64,000 nucleotides of DNA, from NCBI GenBank assembly GCA_964591275.1, contig CAZQAE010000021.1, positions 1 through 64,000 of the forward strand. Reading direction: 5' to 3'. Both the position numbers and the translations under genes were made by a program. Positions 1 through 8,744 of this stretch are shown in pieces. The stretch comes from G963674685 sp964591275. GTDB taxonomy: Bacteria > Lernaellota > Lernaellaia > JACKCT01. Under the pieces are notes generated by a model. It searched no databases. It saw only the letters and a list, made by a program, of their open reading frames with translations, and was not told the DNA's origin. Numbering within the stretch: position 1 is the stretch's first letter; each line of letters starts with the position of its first letter.

Positions 1-143
1 TTATAAAAACCCTTTGGTCCGAAGAGTCATCATCAGCTTGCCCTGAGTCTGTCGAAGGGTTCTCGTCGTCGCAGCCCGTCATGAAGCAAAAAAATACACA
101 GAACCACCATAGCCGTTAGAAAAAACGGAATCACCAATTTCAT
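1..143 (-). pseudogene. Asp-rich lipoprotein, 5' part, frameshifted at a T7 run; runs off the left edge
   Basis: On the minus strand an ATG at 143 follows a good ribosome site (AAAGGAT) and opens a hydrophobic signal-peptide-like segment (MKLVIPFFLTAMVVLCIF). Read as given, this frame closes after 36 residues. If one T is removed from the T7 tract (plus-strand A7 at 88-94), the frame continues into MTGC followed by DDENPSTDSG and further Asp/Ser, open to the window edge. That is a lipobox with an acidic linker, like the other lipoproteins of this window. Either the base count in the homopolymer is wrong, the gene is broken, or it is phase-variable. The function is unknown, since only the export signal is visible. 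Confidence 0.5.
41..59. repeat. Widespread interspersed palindrome-like repeat
   Basis: The sequence CCCTGAGTCTGTCGAAGGG matches a short element (CCTTCGACA...CTCAGGG) that I recall as scattered through intergenic DNA of many environmental bacteria. A diverged second copy is at 6578-6598. Here it lies inside the coding frame of the left-edge lipoprotein, where it would encode PSTDSG. Confidence 0.45.
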
Positions 144-240
144 CGCCGCATCCTTTTGTTTTTGATAAACACGGGGCAACGACATCACATATTTGCGAAG
201 AGAGTATTTTTATTAAAATGAAAACGAGGCGCTTAGATAA

Positions 241-2421
241 TCAGCAACCGCAGCCGCAGCCGCCGGATGATGTGTCATGTCCTCCGCTGAGGCCGCCGCC
301 CGTTTCATCGTCGTCGTCAATAATGACCTGATCGCCATCGTCTGAATCGTCATCACTATCGGTGTCATCATCGTCCAGATCGTCATTGGCGTCATCGTCG
401 GAGTCGTCATCGACATCATCATCAAGATCGTCGTCTGTGTCGTCGTCCACATCGTCGTCGTCGTCCACGTCGTCATCCGCGTCATCGTCGGCGTCGTCAT
501 CCACGTCGTCGTCGGTCTCCACCGTCACTTCGATATAATCCACCTTGGTTTCAGTAGGATCGCCGCCTGGAGAGGTCACCGTCAGACTGACGGTATAAAG
601 ACCCGGTGCCAGATACGTGTTCGTTGGGGAAGCTTCGGTCGAAGTGTTGCCGTCGCCGAAATTCCACTGGTAACTGTCGATTTCGCAAGTGTTGAAATCG
701 GTCGAAAGGTCCGTGAAATCCACTTGCAGAGCTGCAAAACCCTGAACAGGCGAACCCGCGAAATCAGCAATGGTGGTCCCGCACACGACTTCAAAAGCGT
801 TGGGGAGCGTGACATCGCCAAAGGCTGTTTCCACCACGACATCCCAGAATCCTGTTGCCGCGTCCACAAGGTTGAATGTCGCATTCGCTTCGCCCGCTCC
901 GATCACATTCACCCCGGATGCGGCGATCGGCGTTTCGCCGAGGCGCTCCAAGCTGACCGTCATGCCGGCTACAAAATAATCTCCGCCCAGCGTGACGGAA
1001 AAGGCGCTGTCGTCGTTGGGACCTTGCGCTGGATCGATTTGGCCAAGCTGCGGGCCGGGGGCATTCACGAAGAATCCGTCAACAAGCTTGCCGGTTCCGG
1101 CTGCGTTCGTGACCTCAACGTCCCAGAAACCTGTCGGCGCGTCCGTCAGGTCCAGATCGACGACCATCAGTTCCGTGTCGAGATGAGAAACGATGGAACC
1201 GGGAATCTCGGCATCCACATCGTCGCGAAACAGGCGCATGGTGCTGCCAGCTATGAAGAAATCGCCCGTAACTTCCACGTCTTCTAAGACGCCGGTGTTC
1301 ATGCCCGTGTCGGGGTTGATGCTCAATACCGTGGGAGCCGGAAGCTCGTAGGCCACGTTCATGTTTTTGCCCGTCGACTCGTAATAGGCGATGTATGGCC
1401 GGTTGGCGCCGTCCAGGGCGATGCCTGTGTAATGGCTGGAAGTGTCGATCCTTTGAATGAACCAGTATCCGGGCGTCGTGTTTGCATAACGCAGATCGCC
1501 ATCGCCGATGTAGGTCACGTGGAGGTTGGCACCTGCGTCAACGGTGATGCTTGTGTAGCGGCCCCAGTCGCTGCTCCCGCATTCGACCTGTTCTTTTTGC
1601 CAGCCCTGATAAGTTTTGCTCGCCACCGACACGCAGTCTTCGCCCACCGTGTCGTAATCGAAAAAGCTGATGAACACGTTGTCGTTGCCGTCCAGGGCGA
1701 TGTCATTGTGCTCGCCGGAAATGTCTCCGCTCAGAGCATCCTCGGTGTGCCAGCCGCTGCCGTCGAGCCATCCGAAGTTCAGGTTCAGGTTGTCCAGGTA
1801 AGTCCACTCGACGCGGTATGCCACCTGGGGATAATCCTGCGCGTCGAAGGTGATAGCCGTGTGTGTTCCGAGTTGTTCCCCGACGGAATTGGAAATTTCG
1901 TCGACGGTGTGGAAATTCCAGTTTCCACTGGATTTCCAGGCCAGGCGAACGCCGTTGGTGTGCCACACCCCGCCGTCGAAATTAAAAACTACGTAAGGCG
2001 TTCCAACGCTGTTGAACTCAAGATGGGTGTATCGCCCGCGATCCTTGTCGTCTTCTTCGATGGTTTCCACGCTCCAGGCGGCGCCGTCGTACCAGGCGTA
2101 GCGCGGCCTCTCGTTGTCCTGATCGTAATAGGCGATGGCCGGCAGGTCCGTGACGGGGTTGATGGCGATGCTGCTGTACTGCCCGACCTGCCCGGTATCG
2201 ACGGTCGTTTCGACCCATCCGTCGAAATTGCGAACGGCGTATTTGAGCCGCGCATTGGTCGTGTCGAACCAGGCCACGTGCGCGCGATCATTGGCATCTA
2301 TGGCGATGGAGGCGTAAGTTCCCTGATCTCCGAGAGCCGCGACGGTTTCGATAATCCAGTCGGCGTGCGCTAGAACAGGCGCAAGAATCAGCAAAAAGGC
2401 CGCAATAAGAGTTCTTTTCAT
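241..2421 (-). CDS. Secreted beta-propeller / IPT / PKD protein with Asp-rich region and Cys-rich C-terminus
   Basis: A 726-residue exported protein. The start is set at the ATG at 2421 because it follows GGGGGTAAAG and opens a Sec signal peptide ending in AHA; an upstream in-frame ATG would put ten extra residues before it. Residues about 20-370 hold repeated blades of the type GRYTSI..D..... V.Y, typical of sialidase-like beta-propellers. Two IPT/TIG-like domains follow (about 375-555), then a PKD domain (YQWNFGDGNTS, about 565-650), an Asp-rich stretch (about 655-705) and a tail ending GGCGCGC. There is no C-terminal membrane helix, so the Cys tail is not a classical MYXO-CTERM. The protein is probably a cell-surface adhesin or structural protein; its ligand is unknown. 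Confidence 0.8.
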   Translation of the reverse strand: MKRTLIAAFLLILAPVLAHADWIIETVAALGDQGTYASIAIDANDRAHVAWFDTTNARLKYAVRNFDGWVETTVDTGQVGQYSSIAINPVTDLPAIAYYDQDNERPRYAWYDGAAWSVETIEEDDKDRGRYTHLEFNSVGTPYVVFNFDGGVWHTNGVRLAWKSSGNWNFHTVDEISNSVGEQLGTHTAITFDAQDYPQVAYRVEWTYLDNLNLNFGWLDGSGWHTEDALSGDISGEHNDIALDGNDNVFISFFDYDTVGEDCVSVASKTYQGWQKEQVECGSSDWGRYTSITVDAGANLHVTYIGDGDLRYANTTPGYWFIQRIDTSSHYTGIALDGANRPYIAYYESTGKNMNVAYELPAPTVLSINPDTGMNTGVLEDVEVTGDFFIAGSTMRLFRDDVDAEIPGSIVSHLDTELMVVDLDLTDAPTGFWDVEVTNAAGTGKLVDGFFVNAPGPQLGQIDPAQGPNDDSAFSVTLGGDYFVAGMTVSLERLGETPIAASGVNVIGAGEANATFNLVDAATGFWDVVVETAFGDVTLPNAFEVVCGTTIADFAGSPVQGFAALQVDFTDLSTDFNTCEIDSYQWNFGDGNTSTEASPTNTYLAPGLYTVSLTVTSPGGDPTETKVDYIEVTVETDDDVDDDADDDADDDVDDDDDVDDDTDDDLDDDVDDDSDDDANDDLDDDDTDSDDDSDDGDQVIIDDDDETGGGLSGGHDTSSGGCGCGC

Positions 2422-2789
2422 AATCTTTACCCCCAATCGAATAAGAACCAAAATCCGTCAATGGATAGGTCCAATTTCAAATCATTTTGCCCAAAGTCCC
2501 CTGTTTTGATTCTCGACACGCTGAGCCGTCTCGTTGCGCGGCCCATAATTTCCCTTTTATTACACGGATCTTAACACGATACACCGGGGGCATTCAAGCG
2601 AGAACCTGCGTTATGACAGTGTTTTACTGTTGCATCCTCTAAGGCACTTGACGTAGCGGCCAATATCCGCAAATTTGATGGGGAAAGCACGTATTAAAAA
2701 AATTAGTCAAAATCTATCGCAAAAACGGCTTCTCTAAGAAGATTTTTTTACCGTGAGCTGGCGTAGTCACATCGCATCGGAGGAATGTC
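2422..2789. other. Divergent intergenic region between the propeller protein and the acyl-CoA ligase
   Basis: This 368-bp stretch must hold promoters for both divergent genes. A TTGACG hexamer at 2648-2653 faces the ligase, but I see no convincing -10 box behind it. A small hairpin (CTTCT-CTA-AGAAG) followed by T7 lies near 2733-2748 and could act as a weak terminator or attenuator before the ligase. No gene is seen. Confidence 0.4.
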
Positions 2790-4613
2790 ATGGCCGTAGA
2801 TCAACTTCCTGAAGAATCCGTGGCGGCGCTGCACTATAACCGTCGTGCAAACGAGCCGGCTAAAGTGCAGTTGCTGACCAAGCGCGTCAACGGCGTATTG
2901 ACCGATTCCTTCAAACCAGTCTCACGCGGTGAGTTCACGCACGCCTATGAAAGCGTCGCCGCCGCGCTGATCGACGCCGGACTTGGCCTTCATGAACATG
3001 CGGCAATCTTTAGCAACAACAGGCCGCGATGGCTGATGACGGCTTCGGGAATTATCTACTGCGGCGGCGTTGTCGTCACCGTTTATCCCTCGCTGACCGT
3101 GAAGGAAGCAACCTATATCATTTCTCATTCCGATACGAAAATCCTGTTTTGCGGCAATCAGGATCAGTTGGACAAGGCTCTGGCGCTAAAGGATGACTGT
3201 CCAAAGCTGGAAAAGATTGTCGTTTTCGAACCCATGGACGACGATCCCGACGGGCGCTACATCTCTTTCGAAACCTTCATAAAGCGCGGTCGGGAAGTGC
3301 GTGATGATGATACGGTATTCGAGCGCGCCAAGGTTTTGAAAAAAGATGATCCGCTGGCCCTCATTTACACATCTGGCACTACGGGCGTTCCCAAGGGCGT
3401 GATACTGACGCACGGAAACTTCCTGTCCCAACGCGCGGTCATTCCCATATACGATTTCAGGGTCGAGGATGTTTGGCTCTCTCATCTTCCTTTCTCCCAT
3501 TCTTTTGGGTTTTCCGTCGATTTTTTGGGATGCATGAACGTTGGCTCCGTCATGGCGATGGCCGAAGGTCTGGACTCGGACACCATGCGTGAAGCCATGT
3601 CCGTTATCCGACCGACGATTCTCATCAGCGTTCCACGTCTCTTTGAAAAGCTCTACGTTCGCGTATTGGGAGTTCTGCAGGAGCGCCCCAAGTTTGCGCA
3701 GAAAATTTTCTGGACGGCGCATAAGGTGGGACTGGAAGTATTTCAATACCGAAACGAGGGCAAGGCGATTCCGGCCTTTTTGGCATTCAAGTACAAATTC
3801 GCCGACAGGCTGCTTACTAAGGTGAAGATCAGAGCCGGCATGGAAAATATTCGCGTGGCATATGGCGGAGGCGGTCCGCTGTCCGCCAACCTGATGGCGT
3901 TCTTCCAAGGTATTGGAATCGACATCTACCAGGGCTACGGCCTTACCGAGACCAGCCCAATTGCCACGATGACGATGCCGGGCAGCAATAAGCTGGGCAC
4001 GGTTGGCACTGTGATCGACAACGTCGAGATCAAGCTGGACAAAGACGGCGAAGTTCTCATCCGCGGCGACAACGTCATGAAGGAATACTACAAGAGTCCC
4101 GAGGCGACGAAGGAGGCTTTTACCTCGGACGGCTGGTTTCGTTCCGGGGACATCGGCGCTTACGACGACCAAGGCCGCCTGATGATCACTGACCGAAAGA
4201 AGGAACTCATCATCACCAGCGCGGGCAAGAACATCGCCCCCATGCCCATTGAGACCGCTTTCAACACCGATCCCTACATTGAGCGGGTCATCCTCATCGG
4301 CGACAACCGCAACTACCTGACGGCGCTTATCAGCCCCAATTTCGAAATCCTGCGGCATTGGGCTAGAGAAAAGGATTTGCCCTTTGATGAAGACAAACAG
4401 CTTGTTGCGCTGCCCGAAGTGAAAAAGCTGATCTCTGAGCGCGTGGATATGGTTAACGCAGAACTGGCGCGTTATGAAACGATCAAGAAGTTCACGCTGA
4501 TCGATCACGAATTTAGCGAAGAAAACGGCGTCCTGACGCCGTCGCAAAAAGTGAAACGCCGAGTCGCCAACAAAGTGTACAATAACGAAATTGAAAGCAT
4601 GTATTCGGGCTGA
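2790..4613 (+). CDS. Long-chain fatty acid-CoA ligase (AMP-forming)
   Basis: A 607-residue member of the adenylate-forming (ANL) superfamily, FadD15/long-chain type. It activates fatty acids with ATP through an acyl-AMP intermediate and transfers them to CoA for lipid synthesis or beta-oxidation. Visible motifs are the ATP/AMP signature YTSGTTGVPKG near residue 192, GYGLTETSP near 383, the hinge region GWFRSGDIG near 448 with ITDRKKELI, and the catalytic Lys context GKNIAP near 478. The length is normal for the family. The start follows GGAGG (CGGAGGAATGTC). No beta-oxidation genes adjoin it, so it is probably monocistronic. Confidence 0.93.
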   Translation: MAVDQLPEESVAALHYNRRANEPAKVQLLTKRVNGVLTDSFKPVSRGEFTHAYESVAAALIDAGLGLHEHAAIFSNNRPRWLMTASGIIYCGGVVVTVYPSLTVKEATYIISHSDTKILFCGNQDQLDKALALKDDCPKLEKIVVFEPMDDDPDGRYISFETFIKRGREVRDDDTVFERAKVLKKDDPLALIYTSGTTGVPKGVILTHGNFLSQRAVIPIYDFRVEDVWLSHLPFSHSFGFSVDFLGCMNVGSVMAMAEGLDSDTMREAMSVIRPTILISVPRLFEKLYVRVLGVLQERPKFAQKIFWTAHKVGLEVFQYRNEGKAIPAFLAFKYKFADRLLTKVKIRAGMENIRVAYGGGGPLSANLMAFFQGIGIDIYQGYGLTETSPIATMTMPGSNKLGTVGTVIDNVEIKLDKDGEVLIRGDNVMKEYYKSPEATKEAFTSDGWFRSGDIGAYDDQGRLMITDRKKELIITSAGKNIAPMPIETAFNTDPYIERVILIGDNRNYLTALISPNFEILRHWAREKDLPFDEDKQLVALPEVKKLISERVDMVNAELARYETIKKFTLIDHEFSEENGVLTPSQKVKRRVANKVYNNEIESMYSG

Positions 4614-4928
4614 GTGTGATGTGGATGTAGCACAGCCGCCCCCCGCTGTGAGAGCTGCTTTCGGTAGAAAATGGTGACGGGCATCGCTAAGCCTTGGGCG
4701 TGCCTGTCATCCCAGTTTCTACGGATCGGATGACAGGCGTCGACTGTCGGAACTCTTGCCGTGATATACCCCTTCGCGCCGCCATAATCAGGAATAGCAA
4801 CATCCGTACAATCGCGCTTGAAAGCCTCTCCTGAATAAGCCTCGATGCGGGGTTTTCCTACCTGCCTTCGCCGGGGCTTCGGCGCGGCTTCGCCACTATC
4901 CACTGACCACTAACCCCTGGCTCTTACA
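4614..4928. other. Intergenic region with an 11-bp inverted repeat
   Basis: No gene is seen in these 315 bases. The main feature is a perfect inverted repeat, GCCTGTCATCC at 4702-4712 and GGATGACAGGC at 4728-4738, with a 15-bp loop and no T-run after it. It could be a weak terminator for the ligase, a repeat-element relic or an operator. Confidence 0.5.
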
Positions 4929-5861
4929 ATGCGAATCATCAGTCTTTTTGCAGGCTGCGGCGGAATGGACCTTGGTTTCGTCGGCGGCTTCAAATATCTT
5001 GGGCGACGCTACGCAAAAACCGGCGCGAAAATCGTTGCGGCGGTCGAAAGTGATCCTGAGGCCGCGTCTATTTACCGACAAAACATCGGCGAGATAATCT
5101 GCGACGACGTGCGCCATATCGAGACATGGCCCGCAGCGGACATCGTTATCGGCGGTCCGCCTTGCCAGCCTTTCAGCGCCGCGGGAAAACGGCTCGGCGC
5201 CGCGGATGCGCGCGACATGATTCCGGTCTTCGTGAATGTATTGGAAATGGTCACGCCAGAACTCTTTGTGCTGGAAAACGTCGCCGGACTCAGCGTCCGA
5301 AAAGCCTTTAGAAAATACTTCGAAAATCTTCTCGCGCAGCTCGAATCTCTTGGCTACGACATTTTTAATCGAGTGCTCAATGCTGTGGACTACGGCGTCC
5401 CGCAGCGTCGCGAGCGCCTGTTTATCATCGGAATGCGGCAGGGTGGGGCACCTCGAAATCCCTTCCCGAATGCGTTACATGGCGATCAGGCGAAGCGGTC
5501 TTGCCGTACGGTGCGCGACGCGATTGCCGACTTAAACATCCCCGTGCACACGCGCCCCTTTCGTCAATTGAAAGAAGGCCTGCGCCGCCACCCAAAATTC
5601 GGCGCATCGTCGCGCCGCCTCATCGCCGACGCGCCTTTTCCCACCGTCAAGGCGACCGACACAAAAGAAAATCGAATTATCCATCCCTGGTACGACCGCT
5701 ACCTGTCAATGCCCGAACTCCTTCGCGCGCAGTCCTTCCCCGACGATTTCATCGTTCCCGCCCGCACCCCCGCCGTCGGCAACGCCGTTCCGCCGGTGCT
5801 CGCCTGGCATATCGCACGCACGCTCCGGCCCATCCTTACCGATTCTCGCCAAATATCTTGA
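4929..5861 (+). CDS. DNA (cytosine-5-)-methyltransferase
   Basis: A 310-residue C5-methyltransferase that transfers a methyl group from S-adenosylmethionine to C5 of cytosine in a short DNA target. Motif I (SLFAGCGGMDLGF) is at residues 5-17, motif IV with the catalytic Cys (GGPPCQPFS) near 75-83, motif VI (LENV) near 115, motif VIII (QRRERLFIIG) near 158 and motif X (GNAVPP) near 286. The variable target-recognition region is short, consistent with the compact length. No restriction endonuclease or Vsr-like gene adjoins it, so it looks like an orphan methylase (regulatory, protective or a restriction-modification relic). The sequence specificity cannot be read from motifs. Confidence 0.92.
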   Translation: MRIISLFAGCGGMDLGFVGGFKYLGRRYAKTGAKIVAAVESDPEAASIYRQNIGEIICDDVRHIETWPAADIVIGGPPCQPFSAAGKRLGAADARDMIPVFVNVLEMVTPELFVLENVAGLSVRKAFRKYFENLLAQLESLGYDIFNRVLNAVDYGVPQRRERLFIIGMRQGGAPRNPFPNALHGDQAKRSCRTVRDAIADLNIPVHTRPFRQLKEGLRRHPKFGASSRRLIADAPFPTVKATDTKENRIIHPWYDRYLSMPELLRAQSFPDDFIVPARTPAVGNAVPPVLAWHIARTLRPILTDSRQIS

Positions 5862-5938
5862 GTCCTGTCCGAATATGCGCTAAAGGGTTGCTTCTTGGCT
5901 GACACTTGGGCAGAGCACACATTGATAGGGGGGCTTTC

Positions 5939-6466
5939 GTGATCAAAGCACATAATGGCAAAGAGCCGAAACTGGCTGAAGATGTTTTCATTGCGCCGGG
6001 CGCGGTCGTCATCGGCGATGTACAAATCGCCGAAGGCGCAAGCGTCTGGTACAACACCGTGATCCGCGGCGACGAGGGCTATATAAAAATCGGCGAACGG
6101 ACCAACATCCAGGACCTGTGCATGCTGCACACCACTGGTGGCTTGAGCAACATGGACATCGGCGCGGATGTTACCGTGGGCCACAACGCCATCCTTCACG
6201 GATGCAATATCGGCGACCGCTGCCTTGTCGGCATGGGCGCGGTCATCATGGACAACGCCGTCATCGGCGCGGGATCGGTTGTCGCCGCCGGCGCCGTCGT
6301 GCTGGAAGGCAGCGTCGTCCCTCCAAATTCCGTGGTCGCCGGAATCCCCGCCAAGGTGAAAAAGACCGCCCCGGACGGCGAGGAACTTTTCTACTCGGCC
6401 ATCAATGCCGCGCATTACCGCGAACGCGCCGCAGAGCACGCGGCGTTGCATAAGCGAGATGATTAA
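5939..6466 (+). CDS. Gamma-carbonic anhydrase family protein (hexapeptide-repeat)
   Basis: A 175-residue left-handed beta-helix protein of the YrdA/PaaY/gamma-CA family, with hexapeptide repeats such as IAEGAS and IGDRCL. Zinc-ligand histidines are visible in LHTT and in GHNAILHGC, the pattern of metal-binding trimeric gamma-carbonic anhydrases. The GTG at 5939 is chosen because AGGGGGG lies about 5 bases upstream; an in-frame TTG at 5906 lacks a good site. Many family members have little measurable carbonic anhydrase activity, so CO2 hydration is likely but unproven. It starts 78 bases after the methyltransferase and could be co-transcribed with it. Confidence 0.85.
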   Translation: MIKAHNGKEPKLAEDVFIAPGAVVIGDVQIAEGASVWYNTVIRGDEGYIKIGERTNIQDLCMLHTTGGLSNMDIGADVTVGHNAILHGCNIGDRCLVGMGAVIMDNAVIGAGSVVAAGAVVLEGSVVPPNSVVAGIPAKVKKTAPDGEELFYSAINAAHYRERAAEHAALHKRDD

Positions 6467-6770
6467 GAACACGTAATTAATAAACAGTTCGAAATATCAA
6501 AAATAATAATTGATTCAAGGGTGTGCGTTACAGAAGTGGGAGCTTGATCTTTGGATTTGCCCGGCTGGTCGCGACAACCCTTCGACATTACTCAGAGCGG
6601 GAAATGTCGCTCCCGCGCTTTGCCCTAAACCCTGAACCCTTAGCCCTTGACCCTTGATCCTGCCCGGACCTCGCCTCTTGCGGGCTAAAGAAAATCGTTG
6701 CAAGGTGGCAATGGGCAAAAAGGAATCGGCATTTCCGACCGAGTGGATTCTATTTTTAAGGATACGCGTC
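6467..6770. other. Intergenic region with repeat elements
   Basis: No gene is seen in 304 bases. It holds a diverged copy of the interspersed repeat (6578-6598) and a five-unit degenerate 7-bp array (6623-6657). AAGGA near 6759 is the ribosome site of the following ATPase gene. Confidence 0.5.
6623..6657. repeat. Degenerate heptanucleotide tandem array (CCCTNAA-like, 5 units)
   Basis: Five contiguous 7-bp units begin with CCCT: CCCTAAA, then CCCTGAA, then three CCCTT-type units. It resembles the short tandemly repeated heptanucleotides described in cyanobacteria. Similar 7-bp periodicity occurs at 9730-9764, 9772-9806 and 24295-24329. Confidence 0.65.
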
Positions 6771-7883
6771 ATGTCACTCGATAAACTTCTGAAAGGTCGT
6801 AAAATCATCGCCTGCTGCGGTTCCGGCGGCGTCGGCAAGACGACCATGTCGGCGACTATCGGCCTGAAAGCGGCCATGGCCGGCATGAAAGTCCTGGTGT
6901 TGACCATCGACCCGGCCCGTCGCCTAGCCAACTCCCTCGGCCTTTCCGAGATGGGCAACGAGCAGACCCGGATCAAGATCCCCGCCAAAAACGGCGGCGA
7001 GTTGTGGGGGATGATGATCGATACCAAGCGCGTCTCCGATGACCTGATCATACGCATTTCGCCGAACAAGGAAGTCAGGGACCGAATCTTAAACAACCAT
7101 TTTTACATCCAGAGCTCGAACGCCATGGCCGGCAGCGAAGAATATATGGCGATGGAAAAGCTTTATGAAATCACCACGCGCGATGAATTCGATCTGGTTG
7201 TCCTGGACACGCCGCCCACGAAGCACGCCCTGGATTTTCTCGATGCTCCCCGGCGAATGGCCGAATTTATGGACGGCAGGGTCATTCAATGGTTCGTCAA
7301 GCCCTATATGATGGCCGGGAAATTCAGTTTCGGCTTTGCACAAAAAGGCGCGGGCCTCATTTTCAAAATTCTCGAACGCGTTACCGGGTCCGAAACCATG
7401 AAGGATCTGGCGGAATTTTTTCTGGCCTTCGATGGCCTTTACGACGGTTTCAAGGACCGGGCGCAGGCCGTCCACGAGCTGATGAGCGGCGGCGAAACGG
7501 CCTTCGTGATTGTTACAACGCCGCAGCGCCCGGCTTTGGACGAGGCGATTTTCTTTCGCGATCGGCTTCGGGAATCTCAGATACCCCTGGGCGCCGTGGT
7601 GTTCAATCGTATTCAGGAGTCGGTTAACGTCGATGATGTCGAAAAAGAACTGGCATCGGCGGAGAAGATCATTGAAAAAATTCCGAAATACGCTTCGGTC
7701 ATTGATACGCTTATCGATCTGTCGGCCAACACGGACAAAATCGCCCGTGCGCAGCGGGGCGTGATCGAAGGTTTTATTAAGGGCATGAAGGGCGAGTCGA
7801 TGGTTTATCGCGTGCCGGCGCTGGCGTCGGATGTCCATGACATTCCCAGTCTGCTGAAAGTGGGAGAGTTTATCACCGCGTAA
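6771..7883 (+). CDS. ArsA/GET3-family ATPase
   Basis: A 370-residue single-domain member of the ArsA/TRC40 branch of deviant-Walker P-loop ATPases. The Walker A motif GSGGVGKTT is at residues 17-25, followed by LTIDPARRLANSL (switch-like region), and DTPPTKHALDFLDAPRR near 145-160 is characteristic of the family. Known relatives either drive arsenite efflux or handle tail-anchored membrane proteins. No arsB or arsC is nearby, so the second kind of role, or a lineage-specific one, is more plausible. The ATG at 6771 follows AAGGA; upstream in-frame codons lie in the repeat-rich intergenic DNA. The next gene encodes a membrane/coiled-coil protein that could be a client or partner. Confidence 0.85.
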   Translation: MSLDKLLKGRKIIACCGSGGVGKTTMSATIGLKAAMAGMKVLVLTIDPARRLANSLGLSEMGNEQTRIKIPAKNGGELWGMMIDTKRVSDDLIIRISPNKEVRDRILNNHFYIQSSNAMAGSEEYMAMEKLYEITTRDEFDLVVLDTPPTKHALDFLDAPRRMAEFMDGRVIQWFVKPYMMAGKFSFGFAQKGAGLIFKILERVTGSETMKDLAEFFLAFDGLYDGFKDRAQAVHELMSGGETAFVIVTTPQRPALDEAIFFRDRLRESQIPLGAVVFNRIQESVNVDDVEKELASAEKIIEKIPKYASVIDTLIDLSANTDKIARAQRGVIEGFIKGMKGESMVYRVPALASDVHDIPSLLKVGEFITA

Positions 7884-7922
7884 AAAACGGCGGCGCTTGT
7901 TTTGCAAACGGTAAAACTTGCG

Positions 7923-7928
7923 TATAAT
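7923..7928 (+). promoter_or_regulatory. Possible -10 box for the coiled-coil protein gene
   Basis: A perfect TATAAT lies about 36 bases before the GTG start at 7964. No good -35 is visible at 16-18 bases, so this is a tentative call. Confidence 0.35.
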
Positions 7929-7963
7929 GACCTTTGTGGATGTATTTTTCTTGGAGACGAAAA

Positions 7964-8698
7964 GTGGGCTGGTATAAATCTCTGATCCTCCATCCTCTCG
8001 CCAACCGTTTCAATATTCTGTTTCTGATGGGATGGACAATAACCTGTTGGAGCACCACGAGCTCGTGGCCTTTTCTGGCCGGTCTCGCCGCCGAAGCGGC
8101 TTATTTTGGCATCCGCCTGGCGCTCGAGTTTTCCGGACGGCCTTTATGGCAGCTTCGTTTCCTGAAAAAGGATTCGCGTGAGCGCTTTTTCAATCTCATG
8201 AAAAAATATCGCCAGATCAAACGGGATTTTGCGCACGTTGACAGCTTGAAGCCCATGCTTGAAGGGCAGATCAAGCATATCGGGAAAATGACGCGCGTCT
8301 TTCTGGAATTGCTGATACTCAGAAGCCGCATTGATTCTTACGTGCGTGGCATCAGGGAAAACTACGATCAGAAAATCGCCGAGATCAAGGGAAAACTGCA
8401 TGGCGCTCAGGGCGAGGTCAAGGAAATTCTCGAACAAAATCTCAAGATATATGAGCAGCGACGGGTGAAATACTTTGACGTCATGGAAAAGCGATCTGTG
8501 ATTGAGGCTCGTCTCGACACCATTGAAAATACGGTGAATCTTCTGGGCGATTACGCCATGGGTATGGCGGCCCCCGGCGAAGCCGGCGATCAGATCGAAC
8601 TTCTTATCAGCAATATCCAGGACGCCGAAAATTTTGTGACCGAAATCAAAAGCGTCGTTCCGCAAAGTTCATCAATGCGCGTGCGGGTCAACGCCTGA
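7964..8698 (+). CDS. Membrane-associated coiled-coil protein of unknown function
   Basis: A 244-residue protein that I do not recognise. The N-terminal 60 residues carry two hydrophobic segments (around FNILFLMGWTI and WPFLAGLAAEAAYFGI). The rest is highly charged, helical sequence with long heptad-like runs (about 80-215), suggesting a cytoplasmic coiled coil anchored to the membrane. The GTG at 7964 is chosen because GGAG lies 7 bases upstream. The gene follows the ArsA-like ATPase by 80 bases on the same strand, so a functional link is possible but inferred. Confidence 0.7.
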   Translation: MGWYKSLILHPLANRFNILFLMGWTITCWSTTSSWPFLAGLAAEAAYFGIRLALEFSGRPLWQLRFLKKDSRERFFNLMKKYRQIKRDFAHVDSLKPMLEGQIKHIGKMTRVFLELLILRSRIDSYVRGIRENYDQKIAEIKGKLHGAQGEVKEILEQNLKIYEQRRVKYFDVMEKRSVIEARLDTIENTVNLLGDYAMGMAAPGEAGDQIELLISNIQDAENFVTEIKSVVPQSSSMRVRVNA

Positions 8699-8744
8699 CA
8701 GCGCCCGATTCGTTTATCAGACGTGATGGAGGCCACCGCGACGC

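Noticed and set aside
1432..2373. 313-codon plus-strand frame opposite the propeller protein
   Set aside because: It is antisense to repeated propeller blades. The translation has no domain or export signal, and the minus-strand gene explains the sequence fully.
3186..4547. 453-codon open frame antisense to the acyl-CoA ligase
   Set aside because: It is the codon-shadow of a well-conserved enzyme. It has no ribosome site and no recognisable domain.
6515..7096. 193-codon minus-strand frame containing ALSNVEG
   Set aside because: The ALSNVEG peptide is the translation of the interspersed repeat at 6578-6598, and the rest is antisense to the ArsA-like ATPase.
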